Assembly (NCBI GenBank): GCA_021815925.1
Contig: JAKAZL010000016.1
Span: forward strand, 1-36,084
Source of the DNA: Pseudomonadota bacterium
GTDB taxonomy: Bacteria > Pseudomonadota > Gammaproteobacteria > Steroidobacterales > Steroidobacteraceae
Length of the DNA: 36,084 bases
Direction: 5' to 3'
Below, in pieces: positions 24,307 to 33,452 of the stretch. The position numbers were made by a program, and so were the translations under genes. Each line of letters starts with the position of its first letter. The first letter of the stretch is position 1. Under the pieces are notes generated by a model that was not told the DNA's origin, did no database searches, and saw only the letters and a list, made by a program, of their open reading frames with translations.

Positions 24307-24863
24307 CAGACCTGCATGATCTCCTTTTCCTTGGCGAGCAGATGCTGCTCGATGTCAGCGACGTGCTTGTCGGTGAGCTTCTGGATGTCGGTCTCGGCGC
24401 GCCGCTCGTCATCCTGCGTGATCAGCTTTTCCTTGAGCAGCTCCTTGACGTCGTTCATCACGTCGCGGCGCACGTTGCGCACCGCCACCCGCGCGTTCTC
24501 CGCGTCGGCCTTGAGCACCTTGGTGATCTCGCGCCGGCGCTCCTCGGTGAGCGGCGGCATCGGAATGCGGATCACCATCCCGGCGGTCATGGGCGTCAAG
24601 CCGAGATCGGACTTGAAGATCGCCTTCTCGATCGCCTGCACGACGCTCTTCTCCCACGGGGAGATCACCAGCGTGCGCCCGTCCTCCACGGCGATGCTGG
24701 CCACCTGCTGCAGCGGCACGTCCGAGCCGTAGTAATCGACCTTCAGGTGCTCGATCAGGCTCGGGTGGGCCCGACCGGTGCGCAGTTTCCTCAGGTCCGC
24801 CTGGAAACTCTGCACGCACTTCGTCATGCGCTCGCGCGCGTCGTTCTTCACTTCATCGAGCAT
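24306..24863 (-). CDS. frr: Ribosome recycling factor
   Basis: RRF splits post-termination ribosomes together with EF-G. From the ATG at 24863 the protein is 185 residues, exactly the E. coli length. It has the N-terminal helix (MLDEVKNDARERM), LRTGRAHPSL, YYGSDVPLQQVASI, IPMPPLTEERRREI and the long C-terminal helix DVKELLKEKLITQDDERRAE. A GTG two codons upstream (24869) is in frame, but the Shine-Dalgarno GGAG at 24871-24874 is only one base from it and seven from the ATG, so the ATG is chosen. It lies 24 bases after pyrH. Confidence 0.97.
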   Translation of the reverse strand: MLDEVKNDARERMTKCVQSFQADLRKLRTGRAHPSLIEHLKVDYYGSDVPLQQVASIAVEDGRTLVISPWEKSVVQAIEKAIFKSDLGLTPMTAGMVIRIPMPPLTEERRREITKVLKADAENARVAVRNVRRDVMNDVKELLKEKLITQDDERRAETDIQKLTDKHVADIEQHLLAKEKEIMQV

Positions 24864-24887
24864 GCTCACACTCCGGGCCGAATCGGC

Positions 24888-25622
24888 TCACTCGCAGGTT
24901 ACGACCGTTCCCACCTCGTCGCCGCGGACGATGCGGGTCAGATCCCCTGGATTGTTCAGGTTGAACACCTGCAATGGCAGGTGGTTGTCGCGGCACATCA
25001 CGATGGCGGTGGCATCCATGACGTTGAGCTTCTCGGCGAGCACCCGGTCGAAGGTGAGCCGGCGGTAGCGCTGGGCGGCGGGGTTGCGCATCGGATCGTC
25101 GGAGTACACCCCGTCGACCTTGGTCGCCTTCAGCAGCACGTCGGCCGTGATCTCGATCGCGCGCAGCGCCGCGGCGGTGTCCGTGGTGAAGAACGGGTTG
25201 CCCGTGCCGGCCGCGCAGATCACCACCCGCCCCTTCTCCAGGTGGCGCACGGCGCGGCGGCGGATGTAGTCCTCGCACACCTGGTTGATGCGCACCGCCG
25301 ACATCACGCGGGCGTACAGCCCGCGGCTCTCGAGCGCATCCTGCATGGCGAGCGCGTTCATCACCGTGGCGAGCATGCCCATGTGATCGGCGGTGACGCG
25401 GTCCATCCCGGCCCGCGCCAGGCCCGCCCCGCGGAAGATGTTGCCCCCGCCGATCACCACGGCGAGCTGCACGCCGAGGCCGGCGATCTCCTCAAGTTCC
25501 CCGGCGATGCGCTTGATCACCGCCGGGTCGATACCGTAGTCGGCTTGGCCCATGAGGGCCTCACCGGAGAGCTTCACGAGGATGCGGGAGTAGCGGGCCG
25601 TTTTCGCGTTGTCTGTCGCCAT
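24888..25622 (-). CDS. pyrH: UMP kinase
   Basis: PyrH phosphorylates UMP to UDP, feeding UTP and, through PyrG, CTP synthesis; bacterial UMP kinases are hexameric and regulated by GTP and UTP. The 244-residue protein has [12 protein letters not shown] at the N-terminus, [38 protein letters not shown] and the [10 protein letters not shown] segment of the amino acid kinase fold. The ATG at 25622 is preceded by GAAGG seven bases upstream. It lies between tsf and frr, the standard order. Confidence 0.98.
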   Translation of the reverse strand: MATDNAKTARYSRILVKLSGEALMGQADYGIDPAVIKRIAGELEEIAGLGVQLAVVIGGGNIFRGAGLARAGMDRVTADHMGMLATVMNALAMQDALESRGLYARVMSAVRINQVCEDYIRRRAVRHLEKGRVVICAAGTGNPFFTTDTAAALRAIEITADVLLKATKVDGVYSDDPMRNPAAQRYRRLTFDRVLAEKLNVMDATAIVMCRDNHLPLQVFNLNNPGDLTRIVRGDEVGTVVTCE

Positions 25623-25689
25623 GCGCCAACCTTCACTCGTTTTTTGAGAACCGGCGCCCCGCCGGGTATCGACCTCGGCGCAGCGTGCC

Positions 25690-26583
25690 TCAGGTCCCGG
25701 TCGGGCTGCTCGCGCCCTTGACCTGCGCCATCACCTCGGCGACAAAATCCTCCTGCTTCTTCTCGATGCCGGCGCCGACCTCGAAGCGGACATAGCCCGC
25801 CACTTCGGCCCCGGCGCTCTTCAGCAGCTTCTCCACCGTCACGTCCGGATCCTTCACGAACGGCTGGCCGAGCAGCGTGACCTCGCCGAGCGACTTGCGC
25901 AGACGGCCCTCGACCATCTTGGCGACGATCTCCGGCGGCTTGCCCTCGCCGCGGGCCTGCTCGGTGAGGATCTCGCGCTCCTTCGCCATGACGTCCTGGG
26001 GCACCTGCTGCACCGAGAGGTAGCGCGGGTTGCTCGCCGCGACGTGCATGGCCAGATCGTGCGCCAGCTCGGCGGTGCCGCCCTTCAGGGCGACCAGCGC
26101 GCCGATGCGCGAGCCGTGCGTGTAGGCGCCAAGGTGCTGGGTGGACTCGAGCACCGTGAAGCGGCGTACGCCGATGTTCTCGCCGATCTTCGCCACCAGC
26201 GCGCGGCGCACCGCGTCGACCGACTCCTGCCCGATCTGGGCGGCCAGCAGTCCCTCGAGGCTCCCGGGCCGCTCGGCGAGCGCCAGCTGCGCCACGGCGC
26301 TCGAGAAGGCGCGGAAGTCCTGCTCGCGGGCCACGAAATCCGTCTCGCAGTTGACCTCGACCATGGCCGCCGCCGCTCCGGCACTCGCCCGCTCGATGAC
26401 CACCACGCCCTCGGCGGCGACGCGCGCGGCCTTCTTGTCGGCCTTGGCGAGGCCCTGCTTGCGCATCAGCTCCGCAGCCGCATCGAGGTCACCGCCGGTC
26501 TCCACCAGCGCCTTCTTGCACTCCATCATGCCGGCGCCGGTGCGCTCGCGAAGCTGCTTGACGTTCTCTGCTGTAATACTCAT
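25690..26583 (-). CDS. tsf: Elongation factor Ts
   Basis: EF-Ts is the guanine nucleotide exchange factor for EF-Tu. The 297-residue protein (E. coli 283) starts [20 protein letters not shown], followed by [16 protein letters not shown]. It has the conserved TDFVAR motif whose Asp-Phe contacts EF-Tu, and a C-terminal module. The ATG at 26583 is fixed by this N-terminus; the open frame further upstream is a shadow of rpsB. It is separated from rpsB by 100 bases containing two strong hairpins, which could set the ratio of the two products. Confidence 0.98.
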   Translation of the reverse strand: MSITAENVKQLRERTGAGMMECKKALVETGGDLDAAAELMRKQGLAKADKKAARVAAEGVVVIERASAGAAAAMVEVNCETDFVAREQDFRAFSSAVAQLALAERPGSLEGLLAAQIGQESVDAVRRALVAKIGENIGVRRFTVLESTQHLGAYTHGSRIGALVALKGGTAELAHDLAMHVAASNPRYLSVQQVPQDVMAKEREILTEQARGEGKPPEIVAKMVEGRLRKSLGEVTLLGQPFVKDPDVTVEKLLKSAGAEVAGYVRFEVGAGIEKKQEDFVAEVMAQVKGASSPTGT

Positions 26584-26625
26584 GTCGCACTCATCCCATT
26601 GCCCCGTCCTCTGGACACTCGATCC

Positions 26626-26648
26626 GCTGCGGCCGTCCTGGCCGCAGC
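26626..26648 (-). promoter_or_regulatory. Hairpin 2 in rpsB-tsf spacer
   Basis: GCTGCGGCC and GGCCGCAGC form a perfect 9-base-pair stem with a 5-base loop, about 42 bases before the tsf ATG. No U-tract follows. It is a candidate attenuator, processing or translation-control element for tsf. Confidence 0.5.
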
Positions 26649-26658
26649 CGCACCGCAA

Positions 26659-26678
26659 GCGCGGCCGATGGGCCGCGC
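26659..26678 (-). promoter_or_regulatory. Hairpin 1 in rpsB-tsf spacer
   Basis: GCGCGGCC and GGCCGCGC form a perfect 8-base-pair stem with a 4-base loop, beginning five bases after the rpsB stop codon. It lacks a U-tract. Its position fits partial termination or 3'-end protection of rpsB mRNA. Confidence 0.5.
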
Positions 26679-26683
26679 CGCGC

Positions 26684-27682
26684 TCACTCGCCGCGGCCCT
26701 TGCGGCGCGTGGCGCCGCCGGTGGGACGCCGCGCCGCGCTCGCCGGAGTGCCCGTGCCCGAGCCGCCCGAGGCCGCCACTTCGGGCACCGCCTCCAGCAC
26801 CTCTTCCTCCGCACCGGCGTCCTCGGCACCCTCGACCTGCACCGGGGCCTTGACCGGCGGCAGCCGCCGGCGGGCCGCGGCCGGCTTCTTGGCCCGCACC
26901 GCAGCGGGGCTCTTGCGCGGGGCGCGCGCGGACTTCTTGCGGGGATTGCCCGCCTCGTCGAGCTCGACGAACTCGTCCTCTCCGACCACGACCGCCGGGA
27001 CGGACTCCTTGCCCTCGAGCACCGCATCGGCGATGCCGGCGGCATACAGCTGGATGGCCCGCATCGCATCGTCGTTGCCCGGAATCAGGTAATCGATCCC
27101 GTCCGGCGAGCAATTCGTGTCGACCACCGCGACCACCGGGATGCCGAGCTTGCGCGCCTCGTCGATGGCGAGCTTCTCGTGACCGACGTCGATCACGAAC
27201 AGCGCATCCGGGAGCGACTCCATCTGCTTGATGCCGCCGAGGCTCCTCTGGAGCTTCTCCTGCTCGCGGCGCAGCTGGGTCGCCTCTTTCTTACCGCGCC
27301 GCTCGAGCGCACCGGACTGGGCGAGCTCGGTGATCTCCTCCAGGCGCTTGATCGACTGGCGGATGGTCTTGAAGTTCGTGAGCATCCCGCCCAGCCAGCG
27401 CTGGTTGACGAACGGCTGCCCGGCGCGCTCGGCTTCCTTCTGGATCGCCTCGCGGGCCGAGCGCTTGGTGCCGACGAACATGACGCGGCCGCCGTCGGCG
27501 GCCACGCCCTTCACGAAGGCCGAGGCCTGCGTGAACATCGGCTGGGTCTTCTCGAGATTGATGATGTGAATTCGGTTGCGCTCGCCGAAAATGAACGGGG
27601 CCATCTTCGGGTTCCAGAAGCGGGTCTGGTGCCCGAAATGGACACCCGCTTCCAGCATCTGCCGCATGGATACGCCAGGCAT
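26684..27682 (-). CDS. rpsB: 30S ribosomal protein S2 with long C-terminal tail
   Basis: S2 binds late to the 30S subunit near S1 and is needed for S1 docking. The first 240 or so residues are a normal S2: [44 protein letters not shown] and the [20 protein letters not shown] segment. E. coli S2 ends near residue 241, but this protein runs to 332. The extra tail begins with an acidic stretch ([10 protein letters not shown]), then a Lys/Arg/Ala/Pro-rich block ([19 protein letters not shown]), a second acidic block with many Glu and Val, and a basic end. The start has GAGGAG about seven bases upstream. It is the first gene of the minus-strand cluster and divergent from map. Confidence 0.97.
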   Translation of the reverse strand: MPGVSMRQMLEAGVHFGHQTRFWNPKMAPFIFGERNRIHIINLEKTQPMFTQASAFVKGVAADGGRVMFVGTKRSAREAIQKEAERAGQPFVNQRWLGGMLTNFKTIRQSIKRLEEITELAQSGALERRGKKEATQLRREQEKLQRSLGGIKQMESLPDALFVIDVGHEKLAIDEARKLGIPVVAVVDTNCSPDGIDYLIPGNDDAMRAIQLYAAGIADAVLEGKESVPAVVVGEDEFVELDEAGNPRKKSARAPRKSPAAVRAKKPAAARRRLPPVKAPVQVEGAEDAGAEEEVLEAVPEVAASGGSGTGTPASAARRPTGGATRRKGRGE

Positions 27683-27810
27683 GAGAAACTCCTCGTTGGG
27701 TTGAGCCTCCGCGCATCTCCGCAGCCATCCCGCCGCAGCCGTACGGCCGCCGGCGGAACACCCAGTCTGCGGATAATGCGATGCGCGTGTGGGTTGATTG
27801 CCAAAAAAGG
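27683..27810 (-). promoter_or_regulatory. rpsB mRNA leader, probable S2 autoregulatory region
   Basis: About 128 bases lie between the predicted transcription start (near 27810) and the rpsB ATG. The leader includes a strong GC hairpin at 27730-27756 and ends in the Shine-Dalgarno GAGGAG. In E. coli and other gammaproteobacteria S2 represses its own operon through a structured rpsB leader. Length and structure here fit that, but I could not match the published consensus by eye. Confidence 0.45.
27730..27756 (-). promoter_or_regulatory. Hairpin in rpsB leader
   Basis: CCGCCG and CGGCGG pair as an outer stem around a mismatched internal part and an inner GCCG-TA-CGGC palindrome. It is a strong structure within the predicted rpsB leader and a candidate part of the S2-binding fold. 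Confidence 0.45.
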
Positions 27811-27816
27811 CCGCGC

Positions 27817-27845
27817 TTTATACCATGAAGAGCCCGCCTGAACAA
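27817..27845 (-). promoter_or_regulatory. Sigma-70 type promoter for rpsB
   Basis: On the minus strand, TTGTTC (27840-27845) and TATAAA (27817-27822) are separated by exactly 17 bases. The -10 matches the consensus at five of six positions and the -35 at three. The start of transcription would fall near 27810. This is the best minus-strand promoter seen and likely drives the ribosomal head of the 25-gene cluster. Confidence 0.6.
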
Positions 27846-27906
27846 TGTCTTGCGCACGCCCCACCCGGCGCGCGCCCGCACCGATTCGAGCCACGCTGGA
27901 AGGTCC

Positions 27907-28680
27907 ATGCCCGTTACGATCAAAACGCCTGAGGAGCAGGAACAGATGCGCATCGCCGGCCGCCTGGCGGCCGAAGTGCTCGACATGATCAGCGCGCACG
28001 TCGTGCCCGGGGTGAGCACCGAGGAGCTCGACCGGCTCTGCTACGACTATATCGTCAATGTGCAGCGCACCATCCCGGCGAACCTGAACTACCACGGATT
28101 TCCCAAGACCATCTGCACGTCCGTCAACCACGTGGTCTGCCACGGCATCCCCAATGAGAAGCGGCTCAAGGCCGGCGACATCGTCAACATCGACGTGACG
28201 GTGATCCGCGAGGGGTTCCACGGCGACACCAGCCGGATGTACTTCGTCGGCAAGCCCCCGGCGCACGCCCAGCGTCTCAGCGAGACGTGCTTCGAGGCGA
28301 TGTGGCGCGGCATCCGCACGGTGCGCCCCGGCACGCGGCTCGGGGACATCGGACACGCCATCCAGAGCTTCGTCGAGCAGAACAACTACTCGGTGGTACG
28401 CGAGTACTGCGGACACGGCATCGGGCGCATCTACCACGAGGATCCGCAGGTGCTGCACTACGGGGAGCCCGGCACCGGGCTCGCGCTCGAGCCCGGCATG
28501 ACCTTCACCATCGAGCCGATGATCAACGCCGGCAAGCGCCACGTGCGGCTGCTGGCGGACGGGTGGACCGTCATCACCAAGGACCACTCGCTCTCGGCCC
28601 AGTGGGAGCACACCATTCTCGTGACCGGCTCCGGCTACGAGGTTCTCACCCTCGGGGCCGCGGACCGCCCGACCCACTAG
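27907..28680 (+). CDS. map: Methionine aminopeptidase, type I
   Basis: Map removes the initiator methionine from new proteins whose second residue is small. The 257-residue protein has the five metal ligands of the pita-bread fold in order: the two Asp in NIDVTVIREGFHGDTS, His in CGHGIGRIYHEDP, Glu in TFTIEPMIN and Glu in WEHTILVT. The substrate-binding His lies in NYHGFPKTICTS. The ATG at 27907 follows GGAAGG closely and gives the typical start PVTIKTPEE. It is divergent from rpsB, 224 bases away, and precedes glnD by four bases. Confidence 0.98.
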   Translation: MPVTIKTPEEQEQMRIAGRLAAEVLDMISAHVVPGVSTEELDRLCYDYIVNVQRTIPANLNYHGFPKTICTSVNHVVCHGIPNEKRLKAGDIVNIDVTVIREGFHGDTSRMYFVGKPPAHAQRLSETCFEAMWRGIRTVRPGTRLGDIGHAIQSFVEQNNYSVVREYCGHGIGRIYHEDPQVLHYGEPGTGLALEPGMTFTIEPMINAGKRHVRLLADGWTVITKDHSLSAQWEHTILVTGSGYEVLTLGAADRPTH

Positions 28681-28684
28681 CGCC

Positions 28685-31381
28685 ATGGCCGCCGGGGAAA
28701 CCGAGCCGGACGATGCGGGCGATGCACCGGCCCGCCCGCCGGGCGCACCGGGGGACTGGCCGCTGCTCGGGCAGGTCGCGGCCCGGCTGAGCGGACCGCC
28801 CGCGGCGCTGCGCGCGCTGCTCGCCGAGGCGCACGAGCAGCTCAAGGCGCGCTTCCTCGCCGATGAGCCCATCGAGGCGCTGGTGCACGCGCGCGCGACC
28901 CTCGTCGATCGGGTGCTCGAGGGCCTGTGGCGCACGCACGTGCGCGGCTCGATGAGCGAGTGGGCGCTGGTGGCGGTCGGCGGCTATGGCCGCGGTGAGC
29001 TGCACCCGTGCTCGGACATCGACATCCTGCTGCTCGTGGCCGCGCCGCCCGAGGGTCCCGAGCGCGCCGCCCTCGAGCGGCTGCTCGCGCTGCTGTGGGA
29101 CATCGGGCTTGAGGTCGGGCACAGCGTGCGCACCGTGCAGGAGTGCCTCGAGCAGAGCGCCGCGGACGTCAGCGTGATGACCACCCTGATCGAGGCGCGC
29201 CTGCTCGCCGGCAACCCGGTGCTGCTCGCGCGCCTGCGCAGCGCGCTCGCCCCGGAGCACATCTGGCCGGTGCGCGAGTTCTTCGAGGCCAAGGTGCGCG
29301 AGCAGGCCGAGCGGCACCTGAAGGCCAACGACACCGCGTACAACCTCGAGCCGAACGTCAAAACCGGTCCGGGCGGCCTGCGCGACATCCAGACCATCGC
29401 CTGGGTGGCCAAGCGCCACTTCGGCGCCGAGACGCTCGCCGAGCTCGCTCGGCACGGCTTTCTCTCCGGCGCCGAGCTGCGCCGGCTGCAGCAGGCGCAG
29501 GCGTTTCTCTGGAAGGTGCGCTTCGGGCTGCACGTGCTCACCGGGCGGCGCGAGGACCGGCTGCTGTTTGATCACCAGATCCGCCTGGCGCAGACCTTCG
29601 GCTACGAGGACGCCTCCTACACGCTGGCGGTCGAGCAGCTGATGCAGCGCTACTACCGCACCGTCAAGGACGTGAGCCTGCTCAACGAGCTGCTGCTGCA
29701 GGTATTTCGCGAGGCCATCCTCACCGAGAGCGAGCCGCCGCGGCCGCTGAATGCACGCTTCCAGGTGCGCTCCGGCTCGCTCGAGGCGGTGAGCGAGGAC
29801 GTGTTCGCGCGCAACCCCTCGGCGCTGCTCGAGCTGTTCGCGCTGCTGCAGCGCCACCCGGAGATCAAGGGCGTGCGCGCCTCGACGCTGCGCGCCCTGG
29901 AACGGAGCCTGTGGCTCATCGACGAGGAGTTCCGCCAGAACCCGCGCCACCATCGCCTGTTCCTCGAGATCGTGCGCTCCCCGATCGGCGTGACGCACGA
30001 GCTGCGGCGCATGAACACCTACGGGGTGCTCGGGCGCTACATCCCGGCCTTCGGCCGGGTCGTCGGGCGCATGCAGTACGACCTGTTCCACGCCTACACG
30101 GTCGATGCGCATACGCTGTTCGTGGTGAGCAACCTCAGACGCTTCGCCATCCCGCGCTACGACGAGGAGCTGCCGCAGGCCTCCCGCATCATGCAGCAGC
30201 TGCCCCGGCCGGAGGTCGCCTACCTCGCTGCGCTGTTCCACGACATCGCCAAGGGGCGCGGCGGGGATCACTCCGAGCTCGGCGCCGTCGACGCCGAGGC
30301 GTTCTGCCTCGAGCAGGGTCTCTCGCCCTACGATGCGCGCCTGGTCGCCTGGCTCGTGCGCAGTCACCTGAGTCTCTCGATCACCGCGCAGAAGCAGGAC
30401 ATCAGCGACCCGGAGGTGATCAACACCTTCGCGCGCACCGTCGGGGATGAGACGCACCTCGATTACCTCTACGTGCTCACCTGCGCCGACGTGCGCGCCA
30501 CGAACCCGAAGCTGTGGAACTCGTGGAAGGCATCGCTGTTCAACGACTTCTACCAGCGCGTGCGCCGGGCGCTGCGTCACGGCCTGGAGTCCCCGATCGA
30601 CCAGGAGCAGCTGGTGAGCGAGACGCGGGACGCGGCGCGCAAGCTGCTGCTCGAGCGCCACCTCGAGAGCGCCGACATCGAGCGGGTCTGGGAGCGCTTC
30701 TCGGACACCTACTTCCTGCAGCACTCCCCCGAGGAGGTCGCCTGGCACATGCAGCTGCTCGCCGACCGCGACCCGCGCTCCGAGGAGCCGCTGGTGGCGC
30801 TCGATCCGCACAGCGTGCGCGGCACGACCGCGGTGCTGATCTACACCCGCGCGCGCGAGCACGGCTTCGCGCGCACCACCGCGGTGCTCGACCAGCTCGG
30901 CCTCGACATCCTCGATGCGCGCATCACCCCGACCGGGGACGGCTTCAGCCTCGACCTGTACCACGTGCTCGAGGACGACGGCACGCCGATCGAGGACCAC
31001 GAGCGGCGCGAGGAAATCGAGGAGGCGCTGTGGCGCTCGCTGCGCGAGCCACAGGCAACGGTCGCCGTGCACCGGCGCGTGCCGCGCCAGGTGCGCATGT
31101 TCCACACCCCGACGCAGATCCTGATCAGCACCGATGCGCCCAACGGCCGCTCGGTGCTCGAGCTGATCGCCGGGGACCGCCCCGGCCTGCTCTGCGACGT
31201 CGGCAAGGTGCTCACCGGCGAGCACCTGATGCTGCAGGCGGCGCGGATCATGACCGTCGGGGAGCGGGCCGAAGACGTGTTCTACATCACCGACCTCGAC
31301 GGGCATGCCCTCGACGAGGCGCGAGCCGCGCGTCTGCGCGACATTCTCGGCCAAGCGCTCAAGCAGCGCGCTGCCGCCTGA
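28685..31381 (+). CDS. glnD: Bifunctional uridylyltransferase/uridylyl-removing enzyme GlnD
   Basis: GlnD senses glutamine and adds or removes UMP on PII proteins (GlnB, GlnK), the top of the nitrogen control cascade. The 898-residue protein (E. coli 890) has all four modules. The nucleotidyltransferase has GGYGRGELHPCSDIDILLL, with catalytic Asp111 and Asp113. The HD domain has His519-Asp520 in ALFHDIAKGRGGDHSELG, which removes UMP. Two C-terminal ACT domains begin near residues 713 and 822 (the latter VLELIAGDRPGLLCDVGKVL) and bind glutamine. All key residues are present. It sits between map and dapC; the map-glnD pairing is common in gammaproteobacteria. Confidence 0.98.
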   Translation: MAAGETEPDDAGDAPARPPGAPGDWPLLGQVAARLSGPPAALRALLAEAHEQLKARFLADEPIEALVHARATLVDRVLEGLWRTHVRGSMSEWALVAVGGYGRGELHPCSDIDILLLVAAPPEGPERAALERLLALLWDIGLEVGHSVRTVQECLEQSAADVSVMTTLIEARLLAGNPVLLARLRSALAPEHIWPVREFFEAKVREQAERHLKANDTAYNLEPNVKTGPGGLRDIQTIAWVAKRHFGAETLAELARHGFLSGAELRRLQQAQAFLWKVRFGLHVLTGRREDRLLFDHQIRLAQTFGYEDASYTLAVEQLMQRYYRTVKDVSLLNELLLQVFREAILTESEPPRPLNARFQVRSGSLEAVSEDVFARNPSALLELFALLQRHPEIKGVRASTLRALERSLWLIDEEFRQNPRHHRLFLEIVRSPIGVTHELRRMNTYGVLGRYIPAFGRVVGRMQYDLFHAYTVDAHTLFVVSNLRRFAIPRYDEELPQASRIMQQLPRPEVAYLAALFHDIAKGRGGDHSELGAVDAEAFCLEQGLSPYDARLVAWLVRSHLSLSITAQKQDISDPEVINTFARTVGDETHLDYLYVLTCADVRATNPKLWNSWKASLFNDFYQRVRRALRHGLESPIDQEQLVSETRDAARKLLLERHLESADIERVWERFSDTYFLQHSPEEVAWHMQLLADRDPRSEEPLVALDPHSVRGTTAVLIYTRAREHGFARTTAVLDQLGLDILDARITPTGDGFSLDLYHVLEDDGTPIEDHERREEIEEALWRSLREPQATVAVHRRVPRQVRMFHTPTQILISTDAPNGRSVLELIAGDRPGLLCDVGKVLTGEHLMLQAARIMTVGERAEDVFYITDLDGHALDEARAARLRDILGQALKQRAAA

Positions 31382-31400
31382 TTCATCACTGGAGCGAACC

Positions 31401-32609
31401 ATGAACCCGCGACTGGAGCGGTTGCACGCATATCCCTTCGAGCGTCTCGCCCGGCTCAACGCCGGCGCCACCCCGCCGGCGCGGCTGAAGCCGATCGGCA
31501 TGTCCATCGGCGAGCCGCGCCACGAGCCCCCGCCGATGGTGCTCGAGGCGCTGCGCGCGAACTCGCATCTGCTCGGCACCTACCCGACCACCGCGGGGCT
31601 GGCGGAGCTGCGTGCGGCGTGCGCCGCGTGGCTCGAGCGGCGCTTTCACCTCGGGGCGGGCCGCGTCAACCCGGCCACCATGATCCTGCCGGTCAACGGC
31701 ACCCGCGAGGCGCTGTTCGCCTTTGTGCAGGCGGCCGTCGATGAGCGCAACGAGCCGCTGGTGGCGATGCCGAACCCCTTCTACCAGATCTACGAGGGCG
31801 CAGCGCTGCTCGCCGGCGCGCGCCCGCACCTGCTCGACACCACCGCGGCGAACGCCTACACGCCCGACCTCGCGGCCGTGCCGGAGAGCCTCTGGCGGCG
31901 CTGCCAGGTGCTGTTTCTGTGCAGCCCGGGCAACCCCACCGGCAAGGTGTTCTCGCGCCAGTACCTGCAGCAGGCGCTTGAGCTCGCCGAGCGGCACGAT
32001 TTCATCGTCGCCGCCGACGAGTGCTACACGGAGATCTATCTGGATGAGGCGCATCCCCCGCCGGGGCTGCTCGAGGCCGCCCAGGCCGCGGGCAACGAGC
32101 AGTTCAAGCGCTGCATCGTCTTTCACAGCCTCTCGAAGCGCTCGAGCGTGCCGGGGCTGCGCTCCGGGTTCGTCTGCGGCGATGCGGCGATCATCGAGCG
32201 GCTGCTGCTGTACCGCACCTATCACGGCTGCGCGATGCCGGTGCCCACGCAGCTGGCGAGCATCAGCGCCTGGAACGAGGATGCGCACGTGGTGCAGAAC
32301 CGCCGCTTGTATCAGGAGAAGTTCGACCGCGTGCTGCCGATTCTCGCACCGGTGCTGCCCGTGGAGCGCCCCGACGGCGCGTTCTACCTGTGGACCGAGG
32401 TGGGCGCGGACGGCGACGACGAGCGCTTCACACGCGAGCTGTATGCCAGCCAGGGCGTGATCGTGCTGCCGGGCAGCTACCTGGCGCGCACCGGGGCGCA
32501 GGGCAACCCGGGCGCCGGACGGGTGCGCATCTCGCTGGTGCCGGGCGTCGCCGAGTGCGTCGAGGCGGCCGAGCGGATCCGCGCCTACGTCCAGAGCCGG
32601 GACCGATGA
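31401..32609 (+). CDS. dapC: Succinyldiaminopimelate transaminase DapC
   Basis: This PLP-dependent class I aminotransferase most likely converts N-succinyl-2-amino-6-ketopimelate to N-succinyl-diaminopimelate in lysine and peptidoglycan precursor synthesis. The 402-residue protein has [10 protein letters not shown] near the N-terminus, [21 protein letters not shown] and the PLP-binding Lys246 in [11 protein letters not shown], followed by the conserved Arg in GLRSGF. The ATG at 31401 has GGAG eight bases upstream. The function is assigned mainly from the four-base coupling to dapD and the neighbouring glnD, as in Pseudomonas; by family alone it could be another aspartate-type aminotransferase. 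Confidence 0.9.
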   Translation: MNPRLERLHAYPFERLARLNAGATPPARLKPIGMSIGEPRHEPPPMVLEALRANSHLLGTYPTTAGLAELRAACAAWLERRFHLGAGRVNPATMILPVNGTREALFAFVQAAVDERNEPLVAMPNPFYQIYEGAALLAGARPHLLDTTAANAYTPDLAAVPESLWRRCQVLFLCSPGNPTGKVFSRQYLQQALELAERHDFIVAADECYTEIYLDEAHPPPGLLEAAQAAGNEQFKRCIVFHSLSKRSSVPGLRSGFVCGDAAIIERLLLYRTYHGCAMPVPTQLASISAWNEDAHVVQNRRLYQEKFDRVLPILAPVLPVERPDGAFYLWTEVGADGDDERFTRELYASQGVIVLPGSYLARTGAQGNPGAGRVRISLVPGVAECVEAAERIRAYVQSRDR

Positions 32610-33436
32610 GCCACGCAGCGCTCAAGTCGGCCATCGAGGCGGCATTCGAGACGCGCGCGACGCTCGGACCCGGCACTGTCCCGGCGAGGCTCGCCGCGCA
32701 GCTCGAGGAGTGCATCGGGCTGCTCGATGCCGGAGAGGTCCGGGTCGCCGAGCCGCGCGCGGACGGCTGGTTCGTCAACGAGTGGCTGAAGAAGGCGGTG
32801 CTGCTGTACTTTCGCACCCGCGACAATGCCCTCATCGAGGCCGGCTTCACCCGCTTCTACGACAAGGTGCCACTGAAGTACGCCGGCGCGCCGGCCGAGG
32901 CGCTGCGCGAGGGTGGCGCGCGCATCGTGCCGCACGCCGTGGTGCGCAAGGGCGCCTACATCGCCCCCAACACCGTGCTCATGCCGAGCTACGTGAACAT
33001 CGGCGCCTACGTCGGGTCCGGCACCATGGTCGACACCTGGGCGACGGTCGGCTCGTGCGCGCAGATCGGACGCAACGTGCATCTCTCCGGGGGCGTCGGC
33101 ATCGGCGGGGTGCTCGAGCCGCTGCAGGCCAGCCCCACCATCATCGAGGACGAGTGCTTCATCGGCGCCCGCTCGGAGATCGTCGAGGGCGTGATCGTCG
33201 AGCGCGGCTCGGTCATCTCGATGGGCGTGTTCATCGGGCAGAGCACGCGCATTTACGACCGCGCCAGCGGCCAGATCCTGCGCGGGCGGGTGCCGGCCGG
33301 CTCGGTGGTGGTGCCGGGCACGCTGCCCTCCTCCGACGGACGCTACGGGCTCGCCTGCGCCGTGATCGTCAAACGCGTGGATGCCCAGACGCGCGCCAAG
33401 ACCTCGATCAACGATCTGCTGCGCGCCGCGGAATAA
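32606..33436 (+). CDS. dapD: Tetrahydrodipicolinate N-succinyltransferase
   Basis: DapD transfers succinate from succinyl-CoA to tetrahydrodipicolinate, the step before DapC. The 276-residue protein (E. coli 274) has an N-terminal helical domain and then a left-handed beta helix of hexapeptide repeats ([40 protein letters not shown]). The [11 protein letters not shown] segment and [15 protein letters not shown] are typical of the family. Its ATG overlaps the dapC stop (ATGA). It is the last gene of the plus-strand group and convergent with the pstB pair. Confidence 0.97.
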   Translation: MSHAALKSAIEAAFETRATLGPGTVPARLAAQLEECIGLLDAGEVRVAEPRADGWFVNEWLKKAVLLYFRTRDNALIEAGFTRFYDKVPLKYAGAPAEALREGGARIVPHAVVRKGAYIAPNTVLMPSYVNIGAYVGSGTMVDTWATVGSCAQIGRNVHLSGGVGIGGVLEPLQASPTIIEDECFIGARSEIVEGVIVERGSVISMGVFIGQSTRIYDRASGQILRGRVPAGSVVVPGTLPSSDGRYGLACAVIVKRVDAQTRAKTSINDLLRAAE

Positions 33437-33445
33437 GCGCGGCGC
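33423..33445. terminator. Hairpin across the dapD stop codon
   Basis: GCGCCGCG and CGCGGCGC form a perfect 8-base-pair stem with a 7-base loop that contains the dapD TAA stop. It lies between convergent dapD and pstB, so it could act for both strands, but no U-tract follows on either side. It is a weak terminator or a 3'-end stabiliser at best. Confidence 0.35.
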
Positions 33446-33452
33446 CTGAGGC

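Noticed and set aside
25623-25689. An intrinsic terminator in the tsf-pyrH gap (GC dyad near a run of T)
   Set aside because: The T run lies on the wrong strand and on the wrong side of the dyad for minus-strand transcription.
27794-27822. A plus-strand promoter for map overlapping the rpsB promoter (TTGATT with TTTATA or TATACC)
   Set aside because: The -10 choices match weakly at 17 bases or need 19-base spacing. A map promoter must be near here, but this pair is not convincing.
28646-31579. A 977-codon open frame on the minus strand opposite glnD
   Set aside because: It is antisense to a full-length GlnD with all catalytic residues, and shows the same shadow composition with no domain pattern.
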